NCBI GenBank assembly: GCA_017311315.1
Contig: CM029654.1
Span: 28,314,778 to 28,378,777, forward strand
DNA length: 64,000 nucleotides
Source of the DNA: Dendrocalamus latiflorus
Lineage: Eukaryota; Streptophyta; Magnoliopsida; Poales; Poaceae
Direction: 5' to 3'
Part shown: positions 22,113 through 34,202 of the stretch, piece by piece
Numbering within the stretch: the first letter of the stretch is position 1
Layout: each line of letters begins with the position of its first letter
Translations under genes and position numbers: made by a program
The notes under the pieces: model-generated
Told to the model about the DNA's origin: nothing
The model's database searches: none
The model's input: the letters and a program-made list of their open reading frames with translations, nothing else

Positions 22113-24845
22113 TATGCTACCGTGTAGTTTTTCAGTCCATAATTGAAGGGGAAATGAGAAACCCAAAGAACGAAACGCTGGTGGTGCTAGGATGCTAACT
22201 AATAGACGAGAGAGATGAGTGTTTAACAAAACACAACAAACCAAAAGCACCTGACAATTGCCTATGTACGTGTAGGCTAGCTTAAAGTTATGTTATTTCC
22301 AGTTTCTAAAAGCTGATTTTCAGTTTTTCTATAGTAACTAGCTTTAAACAGAGTATTTTTTCAAGATAGTGTTTACTAGTTAATTGTAGTACATACTGTA
22401 CCGACTTCATTTATATCAGTAAAAATCGCACGTGAGTTTCTGTTACTCTGTAATCTCTCGCATGAATAGCCCAAAGGCCACAAGCTGTAGCAAAAAACTA
22501 TAGGGCTTGTTTGATATGACTATGGCTTACGGCTTTTGGCTGAAAGTTTTGAATTTTAGTTGTTTGCGACAGATATTACGGAGAGAGCGATACTCACTTG
22601 CGATTTTAGTTGATACAGATATTAGGCTTTTAACGTGTACTACAATTAACTTGTAGACATCGTCTTGAAAAAATAATCTATTTAAAAGTTAGATACTATA
22701 GGAAAAATCAAAAATTATTTTTAGAAAAAATATGTCCATAAGTTTTACCAAAAGAATAGGACTAAGGCTGAGAGCTGTTGGAAGTGATAAGACAGCTTGA
22801 GAAGGAGCTTAATGACGTCACTGCTGATGAAACTGTGTCTAGCTGCTCGGTTCTGGTACTGGAGAAGCAGACAGAAAAAGGACAACTCGCGGTGCAGACA
22901 GACATGCGTGTGACAGAAAATTCCACAACCCTCCGCATCCTCTGCCACACTGGAAAAAAGGCACTAATTCACCTGCATTCATCTGTACCATTCACTTGCT
23001 GGTAGGACGCCCGTACTCCAGCACTATATAGACTACTGGCGTTAAAAATAGAAACAATATTTCATGCTTTCTAGCACCATTATGAATTTGAGGCTGATGG
23101 CTTATTCTTTCTCAAGTATAAAGAACATTTGTCAACCGTATTAGATGGAAATCTAAATCGAGTACACGTCTCAAAGCTAATCCAAAGACGAGAGAAATTG
23201 ACTTGGACTTTTAAAAAAATCAGGTATCTTCCAACTATCAAAAGCAAACGCAGAGACCACAGTCATCTGGTTTAGCGTGCCAGTCATAGTCCGACATTTT
23301 TACAATTATTTTCGCGAGTACTCCAGCCAGGAACTTGTCCTATTCATGCCTAATATTTAGGATATTCCTAACATGCGATGCATCGATGAAGTTTTTGTAG
23401 CACTTCCCAGATGTGCACTTAGCGCGCTAGAACCGGACTCCTTTAGTACACCTGAATTTTCGAGGAAAAGTTGTAACTCTAGCATGATTTCTATGAACTC
23501 TCACGTGTCAGACGGAACCATATTGTACCACATTTTCGAAAGAAATATTGGAGTACCACTTGAGATTAAGCTCCAAACAAAACAAGCTTGACACCTGAAA
23601 GCAGTCTGATGGCAAAGTCGCAACCACAACCATGATTAATCAAAGCGAATCGGAGAATTGGCTGGTCTGTACTCTGTACTTCTTCCCCCCCTTCTGTTAA
23701 CAATCATGGGGGATACATAAAACAATGAAAACAAGCCCGCGGCCCACATTCGGAGGCACATAGCTGCCAAGGGAATCGGCGGCGAATGTCTTGAGGGTGC
23801 CGCCGGCCGGCCTGCCTGCCGGCGAGGCCCGGGACCAGTGGCGGTGGTCCAGATTAGCACTAAACGCGGGCTTGATGACAATGATTGGTTGGTGCTGCAT
23901 AGTGCAAACCGCGTATCACTGTCTAAGCACCGTGATCTGAAATAGCTATCTTTGTTATGTATTATGTGCAAAAACTTTTAGAATTTTTGTATATCGGATT
24001 TAACTAATTTACCAATTAATTCAAACAAGTGTGAAGTGAAATTTGAATTATAATTGCCTTTTTATAATAGTTTAATTGTAAATATATGCTGATTATTTAT
24101 TTATATATATATAAATCAGTAAAGCATGTGATCTGAATTTGTTTGAAACTTTAAAATCAAGTATATGTTTTCAAAGGTATATATTTTATTTGAATTATTA
24201 TAGATGGGTATATACCCTAAAACTGGTATTTTAAAAAAAACACCCGAATTTAGGTTGCATTCGAATCATAATGCTCAAGTATCAAGGTGTCCTATTTCAG
24301 TATCGTGGATTTCGAAGCAAGACAACAGCTCCACACTAACGAGCGTTCCTAGGAGTAGTGGTACTTGCTGAATTGCTTGATGGATTCCTGTCCTGTTAAC
24401 ATGCTTTATACAACATATATATACACCGACCAAGAATAACTTAAATCAATTTATAACTTAATTTTTTTTAAATTATCTATTTTGACCGAAGCAACACAAG
24501 CTAGCTGATCAGACTCCATCTTTATAAGCTATCTAGAAAAATCTACGAATCTACAAATTTTAAATTTTTTACTTCTCTAAAATAAAATAATAATTAATGG
24601 TTGATAGTAATAAAATCCCGACGTTCTCACGTCTTCCTTCAGCAATATTTACAGTCGTTGCCACTTGCTGCTACCAGATGCCATATATGCCGCGTGGGTG
24701 GTAGTTCCACGCATCTGTGTTGTGCCTGACACGCAAATAAAAATTTACCATGGCTCACCAAACGCACATTGCAGTTCACCCAGTTTGAAGTCTTCCTTCG
24801 GAAAAATCTAAAGAACGGTATTTTGTTTGGACACCATTCAATGAT
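22113..24845. other. Mostly non-coding interval with a possible exon relic
   Basis: No gene was recognised. A 75-residue plus-strand frame at 22778-23005 (EVIRQLEKELNDVTADETVS) has a protein-like charge pattern and could be a leftover exon, but I cannot name it. About 22500-22740 resembles a small hAT-type or MITE remnant (GGCTTACGGCTTTTGGCTG). From 23834 to 24800 the sequence is related to 8860-9330 with an AT-rich insertion at about 23925-24290. Confidence 0.45.
23834..24800. repeat. Diverged repeat related to 8860-9330
   Basis: Shared words in the same order include CACTAAACGCGGGCTTGATG, TGGTACTTGCTGA, AACATGCTTTATACAA and CCGACCAA. A further related piece (CTAGCTGGTTCTCCCTCCGG) lies at 8531 and at 21632. 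The relation is old: many substitutions and indels separate the copies. Confidence 0.8.
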
Positions 24846-24848
24846 ATA

Positions 24849-25246
24849 GGCCCTGTTTGGATCCCATGGTCTAAAGTTTAGTTGTCTAAAGTTTTGGACT
24901 AAACTTTAGTTGGCTAAACTTTAGCCACTAAATTTTAGTCCAAGATCCTGTTTGGATCCTGTACTAATGGATAAGACTAAAGTTTCAAAAAGACCATACT
25001 ATCTCTCCTCGTTTCGTGCGTCAGCCATTAAATGGGAGGTGAGAGACCAACATGCATGGGTAAACACGTCTTTGTGCCTAAGAACCCAAAACTTTAGACC
25101 ACTTTAGTTCACTTTGGTGGACTAATGGTCTAAAGTGTTTTTTAGGGGTTAGCTAAAGTTTAGATCTAACTTTAGACCACCTGTTTGGAGACTTTAGATC
25201 TAAACTTTAGTGACTAAACTTTAGATGGAGGGATCCAAACAGGGCC
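24849..25246. mobile_element. MITE with GGCCCTGTTTGGATCC ends
   Basis: The left end GGCCCTGTTTGGATCCC is complemented exactly at the right end GGGATCCAAACAGGGCC. The interior is dominated by inverted CTAAAGTTTAG words. The flanks share only ATA (24846-24848 and 25247-25249), so the superfamily is uncertain. Length is 398 bp and it is non-coding. Confidence 0.85.
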
Positions 25247-25249
25247 ATA

Positions 25250-26606
25250 GTCCATCGTTGTTTGATCTTTGCACACATAAATCTTAAAAGCGTCGTCCTT
25301 AACCACTCGTTCGCTGCACTCACACATGCACCAACTCCATCTCACATTCCCTTCTTCGATCTCCTTCTCGCTCTTCTTCTCGTGTGAGCACCATCGCCAA
25401 TCTCCTCGTCCTTGCTCACAGTCGGCCTCACCATGCGTCGGATCCGACGTTCTGGAGGGGCGCCGCTGTCGAATCTGGTATCGGAGGAAGGAAATCCCGC
25501 TCCTTCGCTACAGATTCATTCTTCCCCTCGGACATAGAAGGAGGTCGAGGGGAGGCGGTGGCCCGGCGATAGGCAGTGACGATAGTGATGGGCGGGGTAG
25601 GAGGGCGGTGGGCAAAGCCAGAAGGCGGTGGCAGTGGCTACTGTGGCAATTTGGTTAGGGGTGGAGCAACGCGGCAAGGCGGCGATAGCATAGCTGACCA
25701 TGGGTGATGGTGGAGGGGGACGGGGGTGGCAAAGGAGGCGCACGGAGTTGTCCGAGGCGGTTCGGCGATGGTAGCCGGGGACGAGATACTCTTCCTCTTT
25801 ATGAAACATAGAGAGAGGATGGGGAGGAACAATATAAGAGGAGATATGGGCCGTTGGGATATTTCTCAACGGCATGCTGTGAGTTAGTACTTCTCCTTTC
25901 CTTTTTGTGCCACATTGCACATCGCAGTGCACGCAGTTTTGAGGATCTTCCTTTTTGTGTTTCAGAAATTGAAATATCTTTCGATTCATCATCCGTTTAA
26001 ATCACCATATTCTTATAACAAGATATACATAATGAGACCAATATTGCGTGTATTTGAGCTTAGTGATGATATAATGTGTTACGGAACAAAAATAAAGTAC
26101 TTGCGGAAAAAAATAAACGGGTGGGAGGCACATGCCATATGATAAAACAATTCTAGACTATCGGTGAAACAAATAAAAATATTAACAGAGCAAATAAGAA
26201 GTGCCCGTGTAACAATTCAAAAGTATTAGTAGAACATATTAACAGTATTCACGAAACATTTCAAATATTATTAGTGGAAGAAATAAAAATATATTAGTAG
26301 AATAAATCAAACATGCTCATGGAAACAATCCAAGGCTACTAGGTAAACAAACATGCTTACTGGAATATTAATGCGAATAAACTCCAAATGCTGAGCGGTC
26401 AAGATATTAACAAAAATTGTGGCCAAGACGTGTACAATAGGTCAAGAACACCCACCTAACACTTAAAATAGAGCTTATGTTTAGTCGAAAAAAAATAGAG
26501 CGTGTGTTGAATAGTTTTCCCTTAGCCGTGGCCAGATAATACTTGTGAAATAGTTTTTCCAGTTCAATTTGCGGATTGGCTGTTAATTCAATCTATAAGG
26601 AGACTC
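25250..26606. other. Non-coding interval left of the CACTA element
   Basis: About 25320-25870 is GC-rich and resembles a gene leader or first-exon fragment in composition, but no recognisable protein is encoded on either strand. From 25900 to 26270 it is the partner of 20995-21540. The remainder is AT-rich. Confidence 0.45.
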
Positions 26607-27243
26607 CACTACTACAGAAAAGGTCATCACAGACGGTTCAAAAACGTCATCACAGACGGTTTTCTGAATTGTCTGAATTTATGTGTCAGTGATAATGGAA
26701 GGTTAATTATCACAAATGGTTTTCGAACCGTCTGTGATTATTAGATATCACAGACGGTTTTTAATTAAAAACCGTCAGTGATATTGATATATCATAGACG
26801 GTTTTTAATTAAAAACCGTCGGTTTTAATTAAAAACCGTCGGTTTTAATTAAAAATTGTCTGTGATTATCAGATATCACAGACGGTTTTTAAGTAAAAAC
26901 CGGTTTTTACTTAAAAACCGTATGTGATATTCTTTTCAACCCCTAAATCTATTTCTGTTTGTTGGCTAGCCTCAGGAAATGCTAGCCATGCCCTCTGAAA
27001 CAAGCAGATATACATACAATTTCTGACAAACATACAACATCCAATTCACATACAAACATACAACATCCAATTCACATCGCACTTCATTTGACAAACATAA
27101 AACATCCATTTGACAAACATAAAACATCCATTTCGCAAATCAATTAATTGAAATGAAATAAAATATCCATTAACAGATACACAATTACAAAAGATCTACA
27201 TTGCATTTGCCCTTAGATGGTAACATTGCATTTTTTATTGCTC

Positions 27244-27420
27244 TATCACTCCGGAATCGAGGTCTCGCGAAAGGAACAGATCCATAATCAACGAACTTGT
27301 CAGACTACATAAGCTATACTTGGATGGTGCATGATTGACATTCAAGTATTGCTTATGCAGCCGACAAGTTCGTTGATTATGGATCCGTTCCTTTCGCGAG
27401 ACCTCGATTCCGGAGTGATA
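27244..27420. repeat. Long near-perfect hairpin inside the CACTA element
   Basis: Arms of about 80 bp (27244-27323 and 27341-27420) pair with a few mismatches and one bulge. Both outer ends read TATCACTCCGGAATCGAGG. The loop is about 17 bp. A transcript of either strand would fold into a structure like a small-RNA precursor. Confidence 0.88.
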
Positions 27421-27572
27421 AGAGAAATAAAAAATCATTGTGCGCAGTGGAACTCTCCATCTGATCTTATGACTTTAGTCCACAAAAACCAAGCGAACTC
27501 TCCTCGAATTTTTGCAAAGTCCAGCTGTTTCAATGCAGATGTAGAGATGGGCGCAGCCTGTCGATAAGAATA

Positions 27573-28397
27573 TCAACGCGCGTACATATATAACCTGACA
27601 AGTATGAAATAAATGTGAGAAGATTGACAAACCTTAGAATTGGTGATCTTCGAGGAATCGAGGAGTAGTCTCACATATAACCTGACAAGTTTGTTTGCAT
27701 ACTCTTTACGGTGGAGGATACAATCGTTCGGACATACATGTATTCTTTCTACTTCCATTCCCAACGGACAAAGAACCTTCTTGGCTTTATACGTGGTTTT
27801 AGGCAACTCATTTCCCTCCGGAAGCATGTCCGCTAAAAGACGTAGCAGCGCCGTGAAACTCTTGTCGGACCAACCGTTGCTTGCCTTCAATTTCAACAAT
27901 TCAAGCACGGCCGACAACCTCGTGTACTTGCAGCACGTGAACAAAGGTTTCTCCGAATTCTCCAACAAGCTCCGGAATTTAACATACTCTCTCTCATCAT
28001 AGTTCTCTTCTACATCGCGAAGCATCTGATCCAGATTATCATCGTGTAACCTATCCGAATCCGAACCACAATCGACATCAGCCGGCGGCATGTCATTCAC
28101 TTCACCGGCGATGTCATCCGGCGGCATATCATTCACTTCACCGGCGATGTCATTCGGTGGCATTTGATCATTCACTTCGCCATGACTGGTCCAACACGTA
28201 TAACCCTTTTTGAAACCCCTTCGAATCAAGTGCGCTTCAATTTGCCCTCGGTTCTTAAACATCTTTAAATTCTCGCAGTCAGTGCATGGACAGTACATAT
28301 ATTCCACCCCCTTATTCAACATATCCTCCTCGGTAGCTCTTGTAAAAGCAGACACGCCATTAATGTACTCTTCACTCGCACGGCTCGCGGCATACAT
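27573..28397 (-). pseudogene. TNP2-type CACTA transposase, N-terminal part only
   Basis: The minus-strand frame begins near WMYAASRASEEYINGV and contains CPCTDCENLKMF and GFKKGYTCWTSHGE, the zinc-binding transposase-associated domain found at the start of TNP2 proteins. A short acidic repeat built on GEVNDMPPDDIA (three times) follows. Then come LLKLKASNGWSDKSF, LPEGNELPKTTYKAKK and HVCPNDCILHRKEY, the conserved N-terminal TNP2 region. After SKITNSK the frame probably reads into an intron (AAGGTTTGTC). The catalytic region is missing, so the product cannot cut DNA alone; it could at most act with a partner or interfere. An upstream exon may precede the first Met, because TGA lies two codons before it. 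Confidence 0.85.
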
Positions 28398-29085
28398 CCA
28401 GCTTCAGTCCTACGTTACGTACATATATAACAACTTAGTATTAAAAATTAAATTAACTAATTATTACTACATATATACCGGCCACATGTATTATATTGAG
28501 GCTTAATTTGCTAGCTCAATTCATATTACAAACACAACAGTTATTATATAATCAACAATTTTGCAAACCATCTTCAATTAATAACACTCACCAATTACTT
28601 AGATCCAAATTGTAATGCATGCAAATAAAAAATAAATTTCATTACTAACCATATCTAGAGCAACCAGAAAAGTATGAATCTTCAAAACTCAATATCTGCC
28701 TCCTCCCACCAAATTAACTGGCCTGAAATTACCTAGCTTGCCTCCTGAGCTAAAGAGTGCGCAGCAGCGGCTAGATCTGGATCGAAATGAAGACAGATGC
28801 AGTCTGAGCAGCGCAATAAATGCCTAGTGACAATTATCACAGATGGTTTTTAATAAAAAACCGTCTGTGAAGTATCACAGACGATTTTTAATACAGACCG
28901 TCTGTGATACTAAAGTATCACAGATAGTTCATCGGTAAGAACCGTCTGTGATACTCGTTTTCTCCGCCGCCGCCAACACAGACGGTGTCCAAATTAAAAC
29001 CGTCTGTGTTAGTGTTCGTCACAGATGGTTTTGTCAAATCGTCTGTGATTGACCATCTAGTATTAGGCTTTCTGTAGTAGTGCTC

Positions 29086-29467
29086 ATTCGAGGAATCTAG
29101 AGGCTCTGCTATTCTTTACATGACAAGAAGGGCACCCGGCCTGTGGACACCCATAGATTGACTCGTTTTTGCATGGTCCCTCTCCTACTAACGAGGCAAT
29201 GAAATTGAGAAAGGTTACCCCTGTAATAATTGTCTTGCAAAGCTAATTAAGAATACTTCCTTGCAAAAAAAAAGTATAGAGAGAATACGTTCTGTGCGTG
29301 ATGACCCATAGATGCATATGAGACAGAAAGTAAGGGCATAGTATGAAAAACCTTACAGTAATTTTGTTATAAAGTTTCAGAAATTATACTGGTTGTTCTT
29401 CTAAAAATGACGTTTTATCCTTATGCTCAAATATTAGTAAAATGCACAAGGATACCAATATGCCCCA
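29086..29467. other. Non-coding spacer between CACTA and the Mutator-type element
   Basis: No coding sequence was seen. The words TTTACATGACAAGAAGG and CACCCGGCC near 29115 also occur at about 21518-21543, another trace of the old local duplication. Confidence 0.5.
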
Positions 29468-29476
29468 TAATAAAAT

Positions 29477-30541
29477 GGGAAAATTTGTTCAGTAGCACTG
29501 AAAGATCACCCCTTTCGGAAAATACCACAAAAAAAACGGGTTCCGGAAATTACCACCGAAAGATTCATTTTTCTTCGGGATTTAGCATTCTGGACAAAAA
29601 TGCCCTTACCCCTCAGCTCCTCCTCCTCCGCAGTCGGCTGGCCGAACAGAGGAGGAGTGGGGCGCATGGCGGCAGCGGGGGCTCCGGCGCCGGGGGGGGG
29701 GGGGGGCAGAGGGGCAGAGTGAGCTGGAAAAATGCGTCCCCGGGGAGGTGTGGAAGCCGGTGGGGGAGGCGGCACGGCCCGGGACGGTGCTGGTCGGCGG
29801 GGACAGCTGTTTGAGCGGCCGGCGTTGAGGTTGGAAGGGGGCGCCGGCGCCGGCGGGGGAGGGGAGAAATTGGAGACGAGCAGGAGTATGAGCAGGTCAA
29901 GGGGAGCGCACCGAGGCGGTTGGAGAAGGCGGGGGAGACCCAGAGAGTGCCGGCGGCGAGAGCTCAGGGCGGCGCGGCCATGCGCACGGCGCCGGCGACG
30001 CACAGGCAGCGGGAGCTTCGGCCGGCGGTCGGGATGGTGTCGCCGTGTCACGGTGAGGCTTCGGCCGAGGCTCTTCTTCGTCGTCGCAGCTCCTCCGCCC
30101 GCCGTCCTCCGCCCGTCGCGGATCTTCATCGTCAGGCGCCTGTGGCCGCCCAGATCTCCACTCCTCCGCTCAGATCTCCACCGTCCGCCCGGGGTCGGCG
30201 CCGGATCCGCCTCGCCTCGTCCGTCCGAGGTCGCCGGAGAGGAAGGGGAGCGGGGAGAAGAGGGAGAGGAGCGGGGAGGCGGGGGCGAGGAGGAGGGAGA
30301 GGAAGGGGAGTGGGGAGAAGAGGGAGAGGAGCGGGGAGGCGGGGGCGAGGAGGAGGCGGGGAGGCGGATGGGGCGGCGCAGGAGGAGAGAAGGTGAGGGA
30401 GGGGAGGGAGAGGGGTATTTTTGTCCAGAATGTTAAATCCCAAAGAAAAATAAATCTTTCGGTGGTAATTTTCGGAACCCCGTTTTTTAGTGGTATTTTC
30501 CGAAAGAGGTGATCTTTTAGTGCTACTGAACAAATTTTCCC
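29477..30541. mobile_element. Mutator-type element (Pack-MULE-like), block A
   Basis: Terminal inverted repeats of about 130 bp begin GGGAAAATTTGTTCAGTAGC on both strands and extend through CTGGACAAAAATNCCC with few mismatches. The 9-bp flanks TAATAAAAT and TAATAAAGT differ at one base; a 9-bp target duplication and long terminal repeats are Mutator hallmarks. The 1065-bp element has no transposase. The GC-rich interior holds open frames on both strands and a direct repeat of about 63 bp (30236-30360), which may be captured gene sequence, but I cannot identify a source. Confidence 0.85.
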
Positions 30542-30550
30542 TAATAAAGT

Positions 30551-32200
30551 TTTCTCCTTTATTACCTTACTCTTCTCGGTTCACAAAAACAAATCATTTT
30601 GGACATCAACACAGTTCTCAAAATATAATTTTGATCACTAATTACTATTATAATATATTTATGAAATTCAATAAAATTATAATATTATAAAAGTATTTTT
30701 GAAGGTAAATCTATACATATGATTTCCTTAAAACAGAACAAATACAAACCGAATTTCCTCTAAAAACCAGCAAATCTAAAGGAATAACGCGAGCTCAGAT
30801 GTATAACAGAGGCCCCCCCCCCCCCCGCTTCCTGTAACAAATGACCACTTCCGCAGTTCAAGGGTATGTTATTTCTGGCTTCAATTTATGGCTGTAATTT
30901 ATGACTTTTAGACTGTTCGTTATAAAGAGTACAGAATAAGAAAAACTCATGTGTGGTTTTGACGGATATAAATGAAATTGCTATAGTATGTACTATAATA
31001 AACTTATAGATTCTGTTTTAAAAAATATTTCGTTTAAAAATTAATTGCTATAAGAAAAGTTAAAAACAGTTTTTAAAATATGAAAAGATGAGGCCCCAGA
31101 AAGCCTTCCAAAACTTATGTCCCCGTACTTTGTTATTACATGGTGGTGATCAAACGAGCTTTAGCTTCTGGCTTCCGACTTATTTTTCACTATTCATAAA
31201 TTTCGTCTTTTTCTGAACTTTTGGCTTTTTGTTGAGCTTTTTTGCCGGTTTTTTCCCGTATTTGTTTGTATTATACGTAATGGGCTAACATATTTTTTTT
31301 AGATTTTTTAATTTTTTTTAAATTTACTTATGCTAAATAAGCCTCTGTCAGCTACAGTGTTTTTTCAGCCAATTACAATACTTTTCAGCCATAAGCCAAA
31401 AAAACAAAAAGCCATAGTCTCCGGTGCCAGCATGCCACTAGCGGGTTGATTGACATTAGCGGGTTAAGAGGGTAACATAATCCTCACGAAGTCACGATGA
31501 TTCAGTCCACATAAGCGGGTTGATTGCCATTGGCCGGTTCAATGAACAGCCCATTGCTGAATTACGTTCCACTTTCATTTGGTCCACTTGGCAGCGCCAA
31601 ATGAAGGCTCAGCTCTTTTATGGCTTCTAGTTAATGATTTTTTTAACAAATAAATAGAATTTTTCATCGATTTTTTTGAAGAGATTGTTTTGAATATTCT
31701 TTTAGAAACGACTTATCAATATTTTATTTATTCGTATAAATGGTGATACTATAATAAAAAATCATTAATTATAACTATAAGCTATTAGTTATGGCCAAAA
31801 AGAAACTATCCTAAACATTGCCCAGCTTTTTCTTCGGAATCTAAGAAGGGAACGAAGGATCAAATATCTAGTTTTCAAGTGACGCATAGTAAGAAAGGCA
31901 GATAACCGATAGCAATAGGCCAGTAGCCAGAAGGTTCCACGAAGCATCTCACAAAAAGAAGAAAAGAAACCGGTCCTAAGGGGAAAGAATACTCCTAAAT
32001 AAAAACAAGAACTCCTAAATAAAAACAAGAAGACGACGATGACGCCACCGCCACTAGCACGACAGCACCGCTAAAGTAATTAGAAACGGAATTTTGGACG
32101 TTTCTAGCACTGTTGATACCCAAAATTTCAAAAATAGCCGCGTTGAAAACATAATTCCAAAAATAGCCCCCAAACGACCGCACGATTAACGGCAACGCGA
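30551..32200. other. AT-rich non-coding DNA, block A
   Basis: No gene was recognised. A C run at about 30813 differs in length from block B. About 31140-31420 has inverted words around GGCTTTTTG and CAAAAAGCC and may be a MITE relic. The piece CTCCTAAATAAAAACAAGAA is tandemly doubled near 31993-32029. Words such as AAAAATAGCCCCCAAAC near 32155 resemble the start of the Mutator-related block at 9345. Confidence 0.45.
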
Positions 32201-32210
32201 CACGTGTCCA

Positions 32211-32348
32211 GTGGTGCGGCCGGGGAGCGCACCACACCTGAGTGGTGCGGTCCCCGACCGCACCACACCCCCGCCGTACGTACCACGTAGATGGTGCGGT
32301 GCCGCACCGCACCACTCCCCTAATGGTGCGGCACCACACCGCACCACT
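32211..32348. repeat. GTGGTGCGG / CCGCACCAC inverted cluster, block A
   Basis: Within 138 bp the 9-mer GTGGTGCGG and its complement recur many times in alternating orientation (for example ATGGTGCGGTGCCGCACCGC). The zone could fold into several competing hairpins. It has no coding sense. It lies about 0.5 kb left of the block end. Confidence 0.9.
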
Positions 32349-34202
32349 CCGCCGTGGGTCCCACCCCCCGGTTAGGGTTTGCACGGGTAGGATTTTAATT
32401 CAAGTTATTTTTGTATGCATTTGTAAAGATAATTTTTTAAATAAAAATTTATGTATATATATGAAATGATGTGTGAAAAAATATGAATTTGAAGTGGAGT
32501 CCACTATCCTGGATGTGTAATTAGTTGTGCAATTTTGAAAATTAAAAATATTGGTTGGTAGAGTACGAACGAAATTTGTGTGAAGTAACGATTAGTGTTT
32601 TTGTGATTTTCCTATATTGCTGACCGTGAAAAATGTGTTGAAGTGACAATAACAAATTTCGATCATGGTATATTGTTTTATTGGAAGCAATTTAAAGAAA
32701 AAATTTTCGAGCACAAATGTGATATGAACAATTGGAGGAAATGAAGGAAAGTGATATTGAACATGTATGATTATAAGTTTTGTTAATTATGCAGTTGTGA
32801 ATCAGAAAAAAATTTGAAAAATTTTAAAACAAGTTTATGTTGATTATATGTTGTAGATGCATAAAAAATTGTATGATGAACTAGCTTCAAATAGATATAA
32901 GTGAAGAACCAAAGCCGAAAAAACATTTTAAACCATAAGTCTCAAATCTCTCCCCCTCAACACAAGAGAGGTAATTTTATTCTCCCCAAATTCTTTAATT
33001 TCTCGCAAAGCACACCAAATTTCTCCCCCTTTGGCAATGTAATCATCAAGAAAATTTAAAGAAAGAATAATTCTAAGACGGAGCAATGAAAGTAAAAATC
33101 AAGAAGCTTTGTAGATTATCCAAGTCATTGTGCATTTATTTAATAAAGCAACCAAGACACATTTTTGAGTAGAGCTATCTAGATCATATTAAGCCATATA
33201 TCACATAGCAATGTTAAAACAAATTTTCAAAATGATTAAGCAATTTATATCAATGACAGGCATATCAACAATGACCAAACCAATTATAGAGAGCACAATG
33301 AGATATCACAACGAAAAGTCAAAACCTAAAAATGAAGCAAATTTTAACTCTAGACGGGCTAGCAGTCTCATGTAACAACTTATTGCTTCACACTCAATTT
33401 TTAGGCATGTGGCATGCTTGTAGCATACTTCTTTTCATAATGACATACTTTTCTTCTTCTTCTTCTTCTTTTTGATGGTGGCATGCTTGAAGCATACTTC
33501 TTTTCATTTTGCGCACTTTTGTGCCACTTTTTTTTTCACCATGGCATGCTTGAAGCATACATCTTTTCAATTTTTTCTTTATATACTCTTTTTTTTAATA
33601 ACATGCCAAATTGAGTGATCATAAGAATTGGAACATGAAACATGCAAGTCTCATAACTAAGAGTTAAAATAAGACTCACAATCAAGCTAATCCTTTTCGA
33701 TGGACATCGCAAAGTAATAACTATAATTAATCTAGTCAAAATATTCCGCCATGTCATACTTTTAATTCAAATGTAGCAATTTAATTATAAACAGTCCTGA
33801 TCAAAACTACACAGCATATGAATAGATATCATAAAGAAAGCTCTACTACTCAATTGATTTCAATGACTTGGATTTGATGAGTTATTTGACAAGGATAATA
33901 AACAAAGCTTTCAAAATTTTTAAACAACAAGCTCCCCCTCAGAATAATCCCATAAGATGTAATACTTCCAACTCACTTCACAATTGAGGAAAACGAGAAG
34001 TATCAAACGATTTCATGTGCAAATTTACAACTTGAGAATTTAACAAGATGTAAGACAATATCACCTTTTTCACATGGTCTTTCAAAAAGTGAAATCTCTT
34101 GTAAACCATCAAAGGAGTGAAGAACCATCAAGTGTTCCAATCAAGCGATGATAAAAAACAGAACCCAATTTAACTCATGTTCTCCATCCTTGTCAGCTGT
34201 TC

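Larger units (their letters stand above)
26607..29082 (-). mobile_element. CACTA (En/Spm) element, deletion derivative
   Basis: The element starts CACTACTACAGAAA and ends TTTCTGTAGTAGTG, with a 3-bp target duplication CTC at 26604-26606 and 29083-29085. Both subterminal zones carry many copies of ATCACAGACGGTTTTT in both orientations, the usual transposase-binding architecture. At 2476 bp it is far shorter than autonomous CACTA elements and keeps only the first part of a transposase gene. The duplication breakpoint at 28531 lies inside it. Confidence 0.95.
28531..32870. repeat. Duplicated block A
   Basis: This block matches 37948-42283 in direct orientation (offset 9417 falling to 9413 through homopolymer changes). 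Single-base differences are seen near 29723, 29735, 29749, 32287 and 32786. It begins inside the CACTA element and ends at ATAAAAAATT, where the sequence switches to the truncated Sirevirus-like element. It contains the CACTA right end, a Mutator-type element and the GTGGTGCGG cluster. Confidence 0.95.

Noticed and set aside
22778..23005. A transcription-factor-like fragment
   Set aside because: The helix-like segment is suggestive but too short to assign to any family; it is mentioned only as a possible exon relic.
29407..30533. Large GC-rich frames of up to 234 residues (also 38906-39949)
   Set aside because: They run through the terminal repeats of a Mutator-type element and through a 63-bp direct repeat; no domain is visible, so I did not call a gene.
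31789..32384. Minus-strand frames of 79 and 129 residues (also 41202-41797)
   Set aside because: They overlap the GTGGTGCGG cluster and AT-rich non-coding DNA and show no recognisable domain.
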